NCBI GenBank assembly: GCA_963783095.1
Contig: CAWAMR010000003.1
Location: 1,003,253-1,067,252 of the forward strand
Direction: 5' to 3'
DNA from: CAWAMR01 sp963783095
GTDB lineage: Bacteria; Planctomycetota; Planctomycetia; Gemmatales; Gemmataceae
Length of the DNA: 64,000 nt
Positions 55,103-63,958 of the stretch are shown here, piece by piece. The notes under the pieces are model-generated. The model ran no database searches. It worked only from the letters and a program-made list of their open reading frames with translations, and was not told the origin of the DNA. Position 1 is the first letter of the stretch. Every line of letters begins with the position of its first letter. Made by a program: the position numbers and the translations under genes.

Positions 55103-55906
55103 ATGGACCCACAGAAATACGCCCTGGTCAATCCTGCAACCCTACGGCCGAACCCGAATGATAAGCGTGACCGCAGCACCAGTGCTTACCGTGAATGGCT
55201 TGCGCTGCTCACCAGCGATGTGAAAGAACGCGGCATCCGCAATCCCATTCAGGTGATGCGGGATGGCGACGTTCTGGTGGTACTGGCCGGGGAAACGCGC
55301 CGGCAGGCGGCGCTTGCTGCGGGCTTGGAAAAGGTGCCAGTCAATATTCTCGACCGTCCGCTAACTGCGGGCGAGATTTGGCTGGAGGTGCTGCTTGAAA
55401 ACGAAATGCGGCGCGGGTTCAGCGATCTGGAGCGGGCTGAGATGTACGCGGAGATACTGAAGGCCAACGACTGGTCACAAGCCGAACTGGCCCACCATCT
55501 CAAAATCACCGCCAGCCAAGTCAGCAAGGTGATGAAAGTCAGTTCAAGACTCCCCGATGAGTTGAAGGCGTTGATCGGCAAGGGCGATGGGAAAGTCGGT
55601 CCCAGAGCCGCCTACCAGCTTGCACGGTTGCCTGATGAGGCCACCATGCGTGACCTGGCCAGGAAACTGCTCGATGGTTTGCTGACAGCGGAATCGCTTG
55701 AGGTTGAGGTCGCCAAGTGCCTGGGCAAAGGGCCGAAGAAAACCAAAGTCGTGAAAGGAAAGACGTCGAATGGCTTGTCGTTCGTGTTGCCTGGCGATTA
55801 CGCGACGGCACAGGCCGAAGTGGGCGCACTGATGGAAGCGCTGAAGAAGTCAGAACGATTGGGGCTGCCAATGACCTCAGTCCCAGCGTTGCTGAAGGGG
55901 AAGTAG
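55103..55906 (+). CDS. ParB/RepB/Spo0J family partition protein
   Basis: 267 residues, ATG 55103 with GAGAGGA upstream. ParB N-domain: 'LTSDVKERGIRNPIQVMRDG', 'VVLAGETRRQAALAAGLEKV' (CTP-binding GERR-type motif), 'VLLENEMRRGFSDLERAEMY'. HTH: 'WSQAELAHHLKITASQVSKV'. The C-terminal part is basic and may bind a ParA partner, but no parA is seen in the window. In conjugative elements such ParB proteins regulate or stabilise the element. Intact. Confidence 0.9.
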   Translation: MDPQKYALVNPATLRPNPNDKRDRSTSAYREWLALLTSDVKERGIRNPIQVMRDGDVLVVLAGETRRQAALAAGLEKVPVNILDRPLTAGEIWLEVLLENEMRRGFSDLERAEMYAEILKANDWSQAELAHHLKITASQVSKVMKVSSRLPDELKALIGKGDGKVGPRAAYQLARLPDEATMRDLARKLLDGLLTAESLEVEVAKCLGKGPKKTKVVKGKTSNGLSFVLPGDYATAQAEVGALMEALKKSERLGLPMTSVPALLKGK

Positions 55907-56025
55907 ACGAGTGGCTTTGCGAGTGGCCCGAGATGCCTCCCACCGTGAAGTGAGCAAAGAAACAACGGTGCCTTCGGTGTAGAAGGCACATCCAGTGTCA
56001 GATCATTTTTTTGAAGGAGATTATC

Positions 56026-56244
56026 TTGTTTCCACTGATCCCGTTATTGGCCCTCGCCGCCATCGTTGGCGGCGGTGCCACCCTCATCTGGTATGACCGG
56101 CTGAGCAAAGAAGAGAAAGAGAGGGCTGATCGGCTTGCATGCGGTTATGCCAGGGAAGTTTTCAACAAAACGATGGAGGAGTTGTCGAACGCGGAGGCCA
56201 AGCATGTGGCCATGCTGACGGAACGGCATTTCAGCCAGAACTGA
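56026..56244 (+). CDS. Small membrane protein of the conjugative element
   Basis: TTG 56026 is the best start because GAAGGAG stands 6 nt upstream; 72 residues. N-terminal membrane helix 'FPLIPLLALAAIVGGGATLI' then an acidic/basic helix 'YDRLSKEEKERADRLACGYA'. The reading frame extends upstream but without a better site. Possibly associated with the coupling proteins that follow. A terminator-type hairpin lies directly behind its stop. Confidence 0.6.
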   Translation: MFPLIPLLALAAIVGGGATLIWYDRLSKEEKERADRLACGYAREVFNKTMEELSNAEAKHVAMLTERHFSQN

Positions 56245-56248
56245 CGGT

Positions 56249-56275
56249 ACGGCGGCTTCGCCGCCGTCTTCTCTT
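56249..56275 (+). terminator. Hairpin terminator
   Basis: acggcgg (56249-56255), loop cttcg, ccgccgt (56261-56267), then cttctctt. It separates the small membrane gene from the coupling-protein gene at 56340. Confidence 0.6.
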
Positions 56276-56339
56276 AACCTGCGGTCTCTTGGCCGCAGTT
56301 CAAACGAACCGAGGCGATTTCTAAAGGAGGTATGATCCG

Positions 56340-57678
56340 ATGTTGTCGAACCCGTTTTCTCGCCGAACACCCTCGTCGGGCGCAGACGGAGACCGCCAGC
56401 AACAGCAAATCCTGCTGGGCTGGAACGCCAGTGATTCTCCGCAACCTTTCGGCATCAGGCCGGGCACGGCGGCATCGCCGCGTGGTGCCAATCCGGTGAC
56501 CTACGATGGCGACGCCCCGGTTTTGACCGTGGCTTCGACTGGGTCCGGCAAAGGCCGGGGCGTGCTGATTCCCAACCTGTTGCGCTACCCCGGCCCCGTG
56601 ATCGTGGTGGACATCAAGGGCGAGCTGTATCAAGTGGCGGGTCGCCGAAGACGCGAAATGGGACAGCAGGTGAAGGTGCTTGACCCCTTCGGCCTGGTGA
56701 CGGCGCGAAGCGACGGCCTCAACCCTCTCGACTTGCTGACGCTGCCTCGCGCCGATGTCGACAGCGACGCGGAGATGCTTGCCTCGCTGCTGGCGGTGGG
56801 GCACCAGTTTTCACGGGAGCCGTTTTGGGATACCACGGCCAAGGGTCTTCTCGCCGGACTCATCGCTCATATCGCAAACGGCGCGCCGGGTGAGCGGCAC
56901 TTGGGCGGCCTGGCGCGACTGGCTCTTCCATCACGACATGGATTACGCGATCGCAGTGGCACTCGACCGGAAAGAGATCAAGAGCCGCATGGCACACGAC
57001 CACTTAGCCGCCTATCTGGGAGCGCCGCACGAGCAGACGCGGCCGTGCATACGCACAACGGCGTCCAGTTACATCAGCGTCTTGGGCAGCCAGCAAGTGG
57101 CGGAGTGCTTGCACGCCTCGACTTTCCGGTTGATGGATGTGTACGAAGGAAAGCCGCTTAGCATCTTCATCGTCATCCCGCCCGAAAAACTCGACAGCCA
57201 CAAAGTATTGCTGCGCTTGTGGATCGGCACGCTGCTGACGGCGGTCACGCGGCGGACGGTGATGCCGCAGCAAAGAACGCTGTTCCTCCTTGACGAGTGC
57301 GCGCAATTGGGCGAGTTGAACGTCCTGCGGCAGGCAATTACCTTGCTTCGCGGAAGCGGTTTGCAGACCTTCACGTTCTGGCAGGATTTGAGCCAGTTGC
57401 GGGCAACTTATCCAAAGGACTGGGAGAGCATCCTGAACAATTCGGGCGCGATGCAAGTGTTCGGAATTACCAACCACAACATGGCGAAGGAATGGGGCGA
57501 GTTGCTCGGGATGCGTGCGCAGGACTTGGATCGGCTCGCTCTGGACGAGGCAGCCGTTTCGGTACGTGGGAAAGGCAGCCTGGTATGCCGGCGGCCTGAT
57601 TACCTCCGCGACAAAGCGTTCGCCGGGCTATTCGATGCCAATCCGCGCTTTGCGCTGCAAGGAGGACTTCAGATCTAA
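56340..57678 (+). CDS. TraG/VirD4-type coupling protein, copy 1 (one frameshift)
   Basis: ATG 56340 with AAAGGAGG upstream. First frame: 'VLTVASTGSGKGRGVLIPNL' (Walker A), 'GPVIVVDIKGELYQVAGRRR', 'SDGLNPLDLL'. Near 56920 the frame shifts by one base ('RDWLFHHDMDYAIAVALDRK') and continues with 'VIPPEKLDSHKVLLRLWIGT', Walker B 'RTLFLLDECAQLGELNVLRQ', 'QDLSQLRATYP' and 'NNSGAMQVFGITNHNMAKEW' to 57678. Repaired length about 446 residues, TraG/TraD family. These ATPases feed relaxase-bound DNA to the secretion channel. No N-terminal membrane helices are seen, unlike the classical VirD4. A second copy follows at 57767. Confidence 0.85.
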
Positions 57679-57766
57679 TTCGGGGCAGGCTCTGCCGAGG
57701 TCAGGTCTGAGCCGCCCATTTAACAACGTGGATTTGAATACCCAACGCCCGAAAGGTTTCAACGCA

Positions 57767-59340
57767 ATGAACCAACAAGATGAAAAGACATTGGTGCTTC
57801 TCATTGTCCTCGCGGTCATGTTCGCGGTGCTAAAGCGCCGCCGCTGGCGGCCCTCGGCTACCGCTTTCGGCACCGCCTGCTGGGCGTCCGAGAGTGCCCT
57901 CACAGCGGCGGGGATGCTGGGCAATGCCGGGCTCATCATCGGCCGCACCATGAGCGGCAAGCTGATCCGGGCAGCGAACTATTGCCACGTCCTGCTGGTG
58001 GGTGCGACAGGAACAGGGAAAGGAGTGTCCATTATTATACCCAATCTGCTCTCATATTTTCGGGGGTCGGTCGTGTGTTTCGATACGAAGGGCGATTTGC
58101 ACGCAACGTGCAGTAAACGCCGCGCAGCAAGAGGCGAACGCATCATCCGGCTCGCTCCGTTCAACGAGGGCGCGGACAGCTTCAATCCGCTGGATACGAT
58201 CCGCAAAGAAAGCCCAACGTTAATCGATTCAGCACGCGCCGTCGCCGAATCGCTGGTGGCACGCACGGGAATGGAAAACGATCCCCATTGGAACGATAAA
58301 TCCGTACAAGTCATCTGCGCCCTGTTGGTCCTGGTGCTTATGCGGTTCGACCAGGATGATCGCAGTTTGAACTCGGTCCAGGAAATAGCCAGCGACCCGC
58401 AAATGCTGGCCGCCGCCGCCGAAAAACTCCGGCAGATGGGAGGCATCCCGGCGCGGCTTGGCAACCAGTTCAAGACGCTGTTCGAGAATGAACGGGCTGG
58501 ATCGCTGAGCAAGGAAGGGGCGAGCGTGCTGAGCAGCGTCGCGAGGCACCTGGCATTTCTGGACAGCGACCAGGTGGCCGCAGCTACTGCACGCAGTACG
58601 TTCGACCCGGCGGACTTGCTGAAACCCGGCACCACCGTGTTCCTGCAAATCCCCCCCGACCAGTTGGAGGCACAGAAGGGTCTGCTGCGCTGCTGGATTT
58701 CCACATTGGTGCGAACCATCAACGCCGGCGGTGATGAGCGGACGTCGGAGGTTCTGTTCCTGATCGATGAAGCGTCGGCGGCGATTGGCTCGCTCTCGGC
58801 GCTCGAAGAAGCGCTGGTGCGCGGACGCTCTGCGGGTGTCAGGATGTTGCTGGCCTACCAAAGCGATTCGCAGGTGCGAACTGCCTTCAAGGACAAGCCG
58901 ACGTTGCTTTACGACAACTGCACGACGCAAATCTACCTTGGTGGGGCCAGCAGCATTGAAACGGCGGAACGGATTTCCAAGAGTCTGGGTGAATGGACGC
59001 AGGTGCTCGAAGGCTATGGCGAGAACACGTCCCGGTCGTGGAACGAAGGAGGTTATTCAACAGGCCAGGGCCAGCAAGTGAATCGAGGCAGCAACCTTAA
59101 CTATTCCGTCACCGGACGGGCATCTTCTCAAGCCGGATGAAGTCTTGACACTTGAGCGACGACTACATGATCGCCTTTCAGCGAGGAGTGCCCCCGATTC
59201 TGGCAAAGCGAATCAAGTGGTACCAGGACCCGGCCTTTAAGCGAATTGGAGGAATTGGTTTCAACGCAGCGCTCTGGTGGGCGCTGCTGGCGGCGGTGGT
59301 CGCGGTAGTCGTATGGGCTGCTGGCCGGCGGCCAATGTGA
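57767..59340 (+). CDS. TraG/VirD4-type coupling protein, copy 2 (C-terminal frameshifts)
   Basis: ATG 57767 begins MNQQDEKTLVLLIVLAVMFA, an N-terminal membrane helix. 'NYCHVLLVGATGTGKGVSII' is Walker A; 'GSVVCFDTKGDLHATCSKRR', 'DSFNPLDTIRKES', 'SVLSSVARHLAFLDSDQ', Walker B 'VLFLIDEASAAIGSLSALEE' and 'LLAYQSDSQVRTAFKDK' follow. Near 59125 and 59150 the frame changes twice ('HLLKPDEVLTL', then 'DDYMIAFQRGVPPILAKRIK', 'WYQDPAFKRIGGIGFNAALW') so the repaired end is 59340, including a C-terminal membrane helix. About 520 residues. Different from copy 1 in sequence and anchors; the two may form a hetero-oligomer or serve different substrates. Confidence 0.85.
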
Positions 59341-59378
59341 TCTTCGTTGGGTGATTACCAGTAAGGAGGTCTATTCAA

Positions 59379-59684
59379 ATGAGCGAGCGCAAGATTGGAG
59401 CCGGGCACGTCGAAGCGATGTTGCGTCTGGGCTTGAAGGAGTTGAGAAACGCGGCCAACCCGTCGCGCGAGAGCGTGGCCGATACGGAAATTGGCTTGTA
59501 TGGAACGCAAACGCAGGGCGAGATCGCCGAGGCGCGTGGCGGTCCCGGCCACGGCCCTGAAGAGGAGTCACCAGACAAAACGCTGTCCCTGGAAGAGCTT
59601 CGCCAGGATGCAACCCGGCGCAGCCAGGAGGATGACCGTGGCCAGGATGACCGTGGCCAGGAGCGCGGCGGTTTGGAGAGATAA
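59379..59684 (+). CDS. Hypothetical hydrophilic protein of the conjugative element
   Basis: ATG 59379 with AAGGAGG upstream; 101 residues. 'EAMLRLGLKELRNAANPSRE' then a Gly/Glu/Asp-rich, disordered second half with a short repeat 'QDDRGQ'. No membrane part. Proteins with this N-terminal helix ('VEAMLRLGLKEL') accompany coupling protein genes in related elements; role unknown. Confidence 0.6.
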   Translation: MSERKIGAGHVEAMLRLGLKELRNAANPSRESVADTEIGLYGTQTQGEIAEARGGPGHGPEEESPDKTLSLEELRQDATRRSQEDDRGQDDRGQERGGLER

Positions 59685-59717
59685 CGCACCCAAGTCCCTT
59701 ATTTAAGGAGAGTGACG

Positions 59718-60332
59718 ATGATCCGCAGTATTACATGCGGCAGTGTTTTGAGCATTGTTATGTTTGGCCAACCGGGTGACCTGTCCGCTCAGTTCAATCC
59801 CTTTGGGTACGGCCCCAAACAGCATGGTCCGAGTTCCGATCCACGCGTGCGCCGCGCCGTTCGCGAGGAGGCAGTGGCCATAATCGGTCCCAATGCACGC
59901 GATTTCGTGGAGACGCAGGGGGATGAGGCGGTCGCCGCCATCTTCGCCTGTTCCAAGCCCGTGGCGGCGAAGCTGGCCGAGTTTCATATGTGCGGCGAGA
60001 TGGGCAAGCTTCCGAGACCGCGTGACTTGCTTAGGGTCATCGCTCAGCCACGGCACGGCGACGACGTGGCGTTGTGGGCGATTCACCATGCACGCGAACT
60101 CGCTGACCCGGATAGCTTTGACGCCTATTTGAGCAGCCCGCTCGAATATGCAATGGGCCTCAAGCAACTTGCGGCCGGAGCCGCCGAGGCGCGGGCAGGT
60201 CGCCTAAATCAGGCCGCGACGGCAACGGCATCGCTGTCGCCCGATGAGAAGCTGACCATCGTCGTCGCGGTGGGCTTCCTGTTGATCGTCGGGGTTCTGC
60301 TGTGGCGGCGCAAACATGCTTCGATTCGCTAA
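59718..60332 (+). CDS. Hypothetical exported/membrane protein
   Basis: ATG 59718 with AAGGAG 8 nt upstream (59712 GTG is less likely), 204 residues. The N-terminus 'MIRSITCGSVLSIVMFGQPG' looks like a weak signal peptide; the middle part is a soluble helical domain ('RRAVREEAVAIIGPNARDFV', 'LWAIHHARELADPDSFDAYL'); the C-terminus is one membrane helix 'LTIVVAVGFLLIVGVLLWRR' and a basic tail. Probably in the periplasm with the tail helix as anchor. Could be a mating-apparatus accessory protein; no family recognised. Confidence 0.6.
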   Translation: MIRSITCGSVLSIVMFGQPGDLSAQFNPFGYGPKQHGPSSDPRVRRAVREEAVAIIGPNARDFVETQGDEAVAAIFACSKPVAAKLAEFHMCGEMGKLPRPRDLLRVIAQPRHGDDVALWAIHHARELADPDSFDAYLSSPLEYAMGLKQLAAGAAEARAGRLNQAATATASLSPDEKLTIVVAVGFLLIVGVLLWRRKHASIR

Positions 60333-60371
60333 TGGAAAAGGACGAGAGGTCGGATTGAAAAGGAGATGCAC

Positions 60372-60602
60372 ATGAGCTTGATTCTGGGCTTTTTCATGGG
60401 ATTGCTTACGGCCTTGGGGCTGTTGGGATTACTCATCTATTGGCTATGCCGTCGGTCGAACAATATGGCCGTAGCCAAGTTCATCGAGGGAATCACGCAC
60501 GCGGTGGCGCATAAGCCGAAATCGCCGGAGGCTTTGGCGGCGAGTGAGAACGCCGAGGCTACGGCGGGAACCAGCGCAACTCACAACGAAAGGACAGTGT
60601 GA
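60372..60602 (+). CDS. Small membrane protein of the conjugative element
   Basis: ATG 60372 is 7 nt behind AAAAGGAG (an ATG at 60366 is too close). 76 residues: one N-terminal membrane helix 'LILGFFMGLLTALGLLGLLI', then a basic loop and an Ala/Glu-rich tail. A hairpin lies right after the stop. Confidence 0.55.
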   Translation: MSLILGFFMGLLTALGLLGLLIYWLCRRSNNMAVAKFIEGITHAVAHKPKSPEALAASENAEATAGTSATHNERTV

Positions 60603-60618
60603 TAGGCCGATGGCTCAT

Positions 60619-60642
60619 CCGTGATGCCCCAAGGCATCACGG
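60619..60642 (+). terminator. Hairpin, possible terminator
   Basis: Perfect 10-bp stem ccgtgatgcc/ggcatcacgg around ccaa, following the stop codon of the 60372-60602 gene. No T-run, so termination is uncertain. Confidence 0.4.
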
Positions 60643-60768
60643 ACCGCAACCGTCCCCAGGTGGGTTTCGTTTGTTTCTCGGGCGGAACTGTTCAAGAAAC
60701 TTCAATCAACTTTTTAATACGGGAGGACAACAGATCGTTCGGGTAGAGACTTAATAAGGGAGCAAAAC

Positions 60769-60984
60769 ATGATATTTGGAATGTCGCTTGAGGGTTTTCT
60801 GGGCTGGACCTGCTTTGTGTTCATCGCCCTGCTTGTTGGAATTGGTTACGTGATATCGTCGGCGGTTACCTGGTTGATGAGCAACGAGACGGTACAAGAG
60901 ATCGCGACAGAAGTCGGCAAGGAAGTGGCGGGCCAGGTGGTAGAGGACACGATCGATGACTATTTCTGGTCGCTTTTCGAGTGA
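60769..60984 (+). CDS. Small membrane protein of the conjugative element
   Basis: ATG 60769 with AAGGGAG upstream, 71 residues. Membrane helix 'GWTCFVFIALLVGIGYVISS' in the first half, then an acidic amphipathic helix 'NETVQEIATEVGKEVAGQVV' and an aromatic end 'DDYFWSLFE'. Followed directly by a terminator. Confidence 0.6.
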   Translation: MIFGMSLEGFLGWTCFVFIALLVGIGYVISSAVTWLMSNETVQEIATEVGKEVAGQVVEDTIDDYFWSLFE

Positions 60985-60990
60985 CCGGGG

Positions 60991-61017
60991 GGCGGAGAGT
61001 TGGTTTCTCCGCCGTTT
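60991..61017 (+). terminator. Hairpin terminator
   Basis: ggcggaga (60991-60998) pairs with tctccgcc (61006-61013), followed by gttt. It begins 7 nt after the stop of the small membrane gene. Confidence 0.6.
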
Positions 61018-61089
61018 CGCCGCGAATCTGAAGAGAAAACATAGGATCGCAACTACTTCACGGAAGAGGATTACTGAGGAGAAGCATAC

Positions 61090-61467
61090 GTGAACAATTA
61101 TTGGAGCGATGCCGTCGAGAAACTGATCGTCAATAGCCGGCGGCTGCTGATTTTCGCAGGTGAGACCGATAGCCCGATGGCCATTGAGCGGGTGATTATG
61201 AGTGCACCGCGTTCAGACACCGAGCTTGCCCAGGAAGGGCTGACCGAGCGTTCGTTCTGCATGAAATGCCTAACCAAGGCACAGGACGGGCTACCCGGCA
61301 AGTTTAACCCGCTGCTTGAGGAAATCGCCGAGTATTTCATTGACGAATTGCCCAAATATTCGGAGCCTGCGCGGCACGGACTCGAAAAAGCGGTCCCCGT
61401 GCTGCGGGGACTGCGGCTGGAAATCGCCATTCAACACGAATCAGCTGCGCTATTGGTGGCAGCTTAA
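61090..61467 (+). CDS. Hypothetical soluble protein of the conjugative element
   Basis: GTG 61090 with GAGGAGAAG at a good distance; 125 residues. All-helical: 'YWSDAVEKLIVNSRRLLIFA', 'TERSFCMKCLTKAQDGLPGK', 'LLEEIAEYFIDELPKYSEPA'. One CxxC pair only. No family recognised. Confidence 0.55.
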   Translation: MNNYWSDAVEKLIVNSRRLLIFAGETDSPMAIERVIMSAPRSDTELAQEGLTERSFCMKCLTKAQDGLPGKFNPLLEEIAEYFIDELPKYSEPARHGLEKAVPVLRGLRLEIAIQHESAALLVAA

Positions 61468-61586
61468 CTCAAGCAAGAAAGGAACTGGATGAATTGTGCA
61501 TCAGGCCCTCAAAATTGGCGGCGGGGCTATTCACCCGCCGCATGGGAGCCGATGCAGTGGCGGCGAACAATGATTGGCAGCAAGTG

Positions 61587-61615
61587 AAGGCGGAGGACAT
61601 CCCCCGCCTTTTTTC
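61587..61615 (+). terminator. Rho-independent terminator
   Basis: aaggcggagg pairs with cccccgcctt (one bulge each side) around acat, followed by tttttt. It lies between the 61090 gene and the start at 61626, and shows that an upstream frame 61494-61625 is leader, not coding. Confidence 0.7.
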
Positions 61616-61625
61616 GGAGGATGGA

Positions 61626-62021
61626 ATGGAGAAAATGGACGAACTTCAGGTGCCAGGCGCTTTCGATTTGTCAACGACGAAGCCGGAAGCGTTTGCCGAT
61701 CATTTCGAGCATCCGGCGACAACTAAGGAGCAGCGCAATGTGGCCGCTTTGTCCAACGTTTGTGTGGAAGAAACTATTCCAGCAATCATATCTACCGATG
61801 AAAGGGAGCGTTTCGGCCCTGCGCAGGGAGTCAAGGCGTACTGCGAACTACACGGCCATGAAACCTTATCTGGCCTGTTCGCAGAGATTCGGGCGGATGA
61901 AGCGGCCGCGAAGCGTGAGGACGCGCACTGGTATGGGAAAATAACCTTGCAGGATCTGCGAAATGAGAAAACGAAAACTCAAGCGGCTGAAAATGACAAG
62001 GACCGGGGCAACGATAGATGA
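61626..62021 (+). CDS. Hypothetical protein before the excisionase genes
   Basis: ATG 61626 with CGGAGGA 5-6 nt upstream, directly after a terminator hairpin; 131 residues. 'MEKMDELQVPGAFDLSTTKP', then 'ALSNVCVEETIPAIISTDER' and 'HGHETLSGLFAEIRADEAAA', with a Lys/Glu-rich tail. The stop overlaps the next start (ATGA at 62018), so it is coupled to the HTH gene. Function unknown. Confidence 0.55.
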   Translation: MEKMDELQVPGAFDLSTTKPEAFADHFEHPATTKEQRNVAALSNVCVEETIPAIISTDERERFGPAQGVKAYCELHGHETLSGLFAEIRADEAAAKREDAHWYGKITLQDLRNEKTKTQAAENDKDRGNDR

Positions 62022-62299
62022 GGTGGGGCATGACAGTTGAAGAGAGGCTTGAGAAAATCGAAAACCTGCTGGTCGTACTGGTGGAACGCCAGCAGGTCAG
62101 GGAACACTATTCGGTCGAGGAATTCGCCCGGATCGTGGGGCGTGCCGAGTTCACTTGCCGCGAATGGTGCAGGCACGGCCGCATCAAAGCGGAAAAGAAA
62201 GGCTGTGGCCGGGGGGCTTATGCTTCGTGGGTCATCAGCCATGAAGAGCTTTTGCGGTTTCAGCGCGATGGACTCTTATCGATCAAAAGAACTGCTTAA
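62018..62299 (+). CDS. Excisionase-like winged-HTH protein
   Basis: 93 residues, ATG 62018 overlapping the previous stop. Coiled N-terminus 'TVEERLEKIENLLVVLVERQ', then the HTH 'HYSVEEFARIVGRAEFTCRE' with wing 'GRIKAEKKGCGRGAYASWVI' and 'SHEELLRFQRDG'. Related to the second small HTH gene downstream and to Xis-type proteins. It lies convergent to the integrase, so it probably directs excision or controls int. Confidence 0.8.
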   Translation: MRWGMTVEERLEKIENLLVVLVERQQVREHYSVEEFARIVGRAEFTCREWCRHGRIKAEKKGCGRGAYASWVISHEELLRFQRDGLLSIKRTA

Positions 62300-62358
62300 C
62301 GGCTTCCTCCTGGAGGACGGCCGGACGCGGTTTGGTGAACCGCTCTTTAGGAGGAAAG

Positions 62359-62610
62359 ATGTTGACGGTGAAAACGGCTGCGGCTCGCGCAGGAATCTCG
62401 CCTGCCCTTGTATATGTCTGGATCGAAAAAGGTGTTCTGCCGCATTTCAGAATGGGACGGCCAGGGCGAAGGGGGACAATCAAGATTGCAGAGAGCGATT
62501 TCGAAGCATTCCTCGATTCGCTCAAGCGCGGCGACGGGCCGACGGAATCCATTCCATCGGTCCCCAGAAGAAAAGTAATCCTGAAGCACTTGCGACTGAA
62601 ACAAGGGTAG
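62359..62610 (+). CDS. Excisionase-like HTH_17 protein
   Basis: ATG 62359 with TTAGGAGG upstream (the frame opens at 62332), 83 residues: 'MLTVKTAAARAGISPALVYV' followed by 'WIEKGVLPHFRMGRPGRRGT' and 'IKIAESDFEAFLDSLKRG'. This is the classic MerR-like Xis fold. It ends 5 nt before the convergent integrase stop (62616). Together they look like the xis-int end module of the element. Confidence 0.88.
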   Translation: MLTVKTAAARAGISPALVYVWIEKGVLPHFRMGRPGRRGTIKIAESDFEAFLDSLKRGDGPTESIPSVPRRKVILKHLRLKQG

Positions 62611-62615
62611 GTATT

Positions 62616-63788
62616 TCAGGTGTTGGCTTCCAGCACTTTCTTTAAGTAGTCCTGCTGCTTATCGACGTGCTGGTAGGTTCTCGCGACCTGGGTGCCATCG
62701 GCGTGCCCCATCAAAGCGGCGACCGTCACATGATCGATGCCGTTAACCAGAAGACGGTTGGCGAAGCCGTGACGTAGGTCGTAACAGGCGAACTTCACGC
62801 CGTGCTGACGAGCGAGCTTAACGATCCGCTTTCGCCGGTCGCGGAGTTTCAACTGGTGTTCCTTCCTTGCGGCGACAAGTCGCGCTTTGTCGGTGTAGTT
62901 CCGACGATTGAAGCGGGGTAACGGTTCGATCTGGATGCCGAGTTCTTTCAGCTTGGCGATGCCGTGGTTCAGGTGCAGGCGGTCGAAGCGGTTGTTGATA
63001 GCGAAGCGATTCCACGAATTGCCGTCTTCGTTGAGGAACAGCTTACCCTTTCGTATCGCAACAAGTCGGCTCACGATCTCCAGGGCATCGCCGTGAAGAT
63101 GGATGATGCGAATACGGCGTTTTCCCTTGGCTTCCTCCTTCGGTATGACGATGCACCCGGCTTCGAGGTTGACGTGCCTGGCCTCGATCTGGCTTGCTTC
63201 CTGCGGGCGGCAACCCGAAGTCCAGGCGAACAGGATCAGATCGCGGAACGGGTCGCCATCGGAGTAGTGGCCAATAATGTCGGCGAAGTCTTCCGGGGTG
63301 ACGTGATTTTCGCGACGGCCTGGCTGGGGCTTGTTGATTTTCTTGATCGGGCTGCCGGTGATGTAGCCGAGTTCGTCCGCCCAGTTGAACGGGCGTTGAA
63401 TGGCGACGATGGCACCGCGGCGGTAGGCGTTACTCCAGTTAGGGTGCTGATCGGCCCACTCGATGACGTGGAACGGCTTCAGGGATGGTACAGGCATCTT
63501 GTCCGGTTCCTTTACCGTGTCCATGAAGCTCTGGATATGGTCGCGATACCACTCGAAGGTGCGTGGCGCACGGTGCTTTTCACACCAGTCAAGGTATTTG
63601 TCGAAAACTTCGGCCACTGAAAGGCCGGTAGTGATGGGTTTTGGAGCCTCTGGCTTCTTGGCCATTAACTCATGGAAAAGGCGGTCGGCTTCGGTTTTGT
63701 CGGGGCCGAGATCGTGACGCTTGCCACGAATGGTGACGCAATAGGTTTGTCGATCTTCGCGGAACCAAGGCTTCGGAATGCGGGCCAT
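62616..63788 (-). CDS. Tyrosine integrase at the tRNA-Asp end, intact
   Basis: 390 residues, ATG 63788. N-terminal 'PWFREDRQTYCVTIRGKRHD' (arm domain), core-binding domain 'GLSVAEVFDKYLDWCEKHRA', catalytic domain with Arg in 'FAWTSGCRPQEASQIEARHV', 'FACYDLRHGFANRLLVNGID' (Arg-His; the box II first His is Tyr), 'ALMGHADGTQVARTYQHV' (His and Tyr nucleophile). The replacement of the first His by Tyr is tolerated in several integrases. The gene ends beside the xis-like genes and starts about 170 nt from a tRNA-Asp 3' end at the window edge, the expected att side. A GC-rich inverted repeat at 63850-63877 lies in its leader. Confidence 0.95.
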   Translation of the reverse strand: MARIPKPWFREDRQTYCVTIRGKRHDLGPDKTEADRLFHELMAKKPEAPKPITTGLSVAEVFDKYLDWCEKHRAPRTFEWYRDHIQSFMDTVKEPDKMPVPSLKPFHVIEWADQHPNWSNAYRRGAIVAIQRPFNWADELGYITGSPIKKINKPQPGRRENHVTPEDFADIIGHYSDGDPFRDLILFAWTSGCRPQEASQIEARHVNLEAGCIVIPKEEAKGKRRIRIIHLHGDALEIVSRLVAIRKGKLFLNEDGNSWNRFAINNRFDRLHLNHGIAKLKELGIQIEPLPRFNRRNYTDKARLVAARKEHQLKLRDRRKRIVKLARQHGVKFACYDLRHGFANRLLVNGIDHVTVAALMGHADGTQVARTYQHVDKQQDYLKKVLEANT

Positions 63789-63849
63789 ATGGAAACCCTC
63801 CAGCTTGAGCCATGTGAATGTCCTTCACGGCAAGCCTTCGGGTTTGCTC

Positions 63850-63877
63850 CCCCTGTCCGGCGGCAACCGGGCAGGGG
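63850..63877. promoter_or_regulatory. Inverted repeat in the integrase leader
   Basis: cccctgtccgg (63850-63860) and ccgggcagggg (63867-63877) pair with one mismatch around cggcaa, between the integrase ATG (63788) and the tRNA fragment. On the plus strand it is followed by atttt. Terminator of an incoming transcript or an operator. Confidence 0.4.
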
Positions 63878-63958
63878 ATTTTGAATTCTGTACCGAAATT
63901 CTGTACCAGTCAGCAACCGGAATCTTATTATAGCATCAAAATCCCAGAAAAACACGAG

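Noticed and set aside
61494..61625. Upstream extension of the gene starting at 61626
   Set aside because: It runs through a terminator hairpin with a T-run; the ATG at 61626 has a good ribosome binding site.
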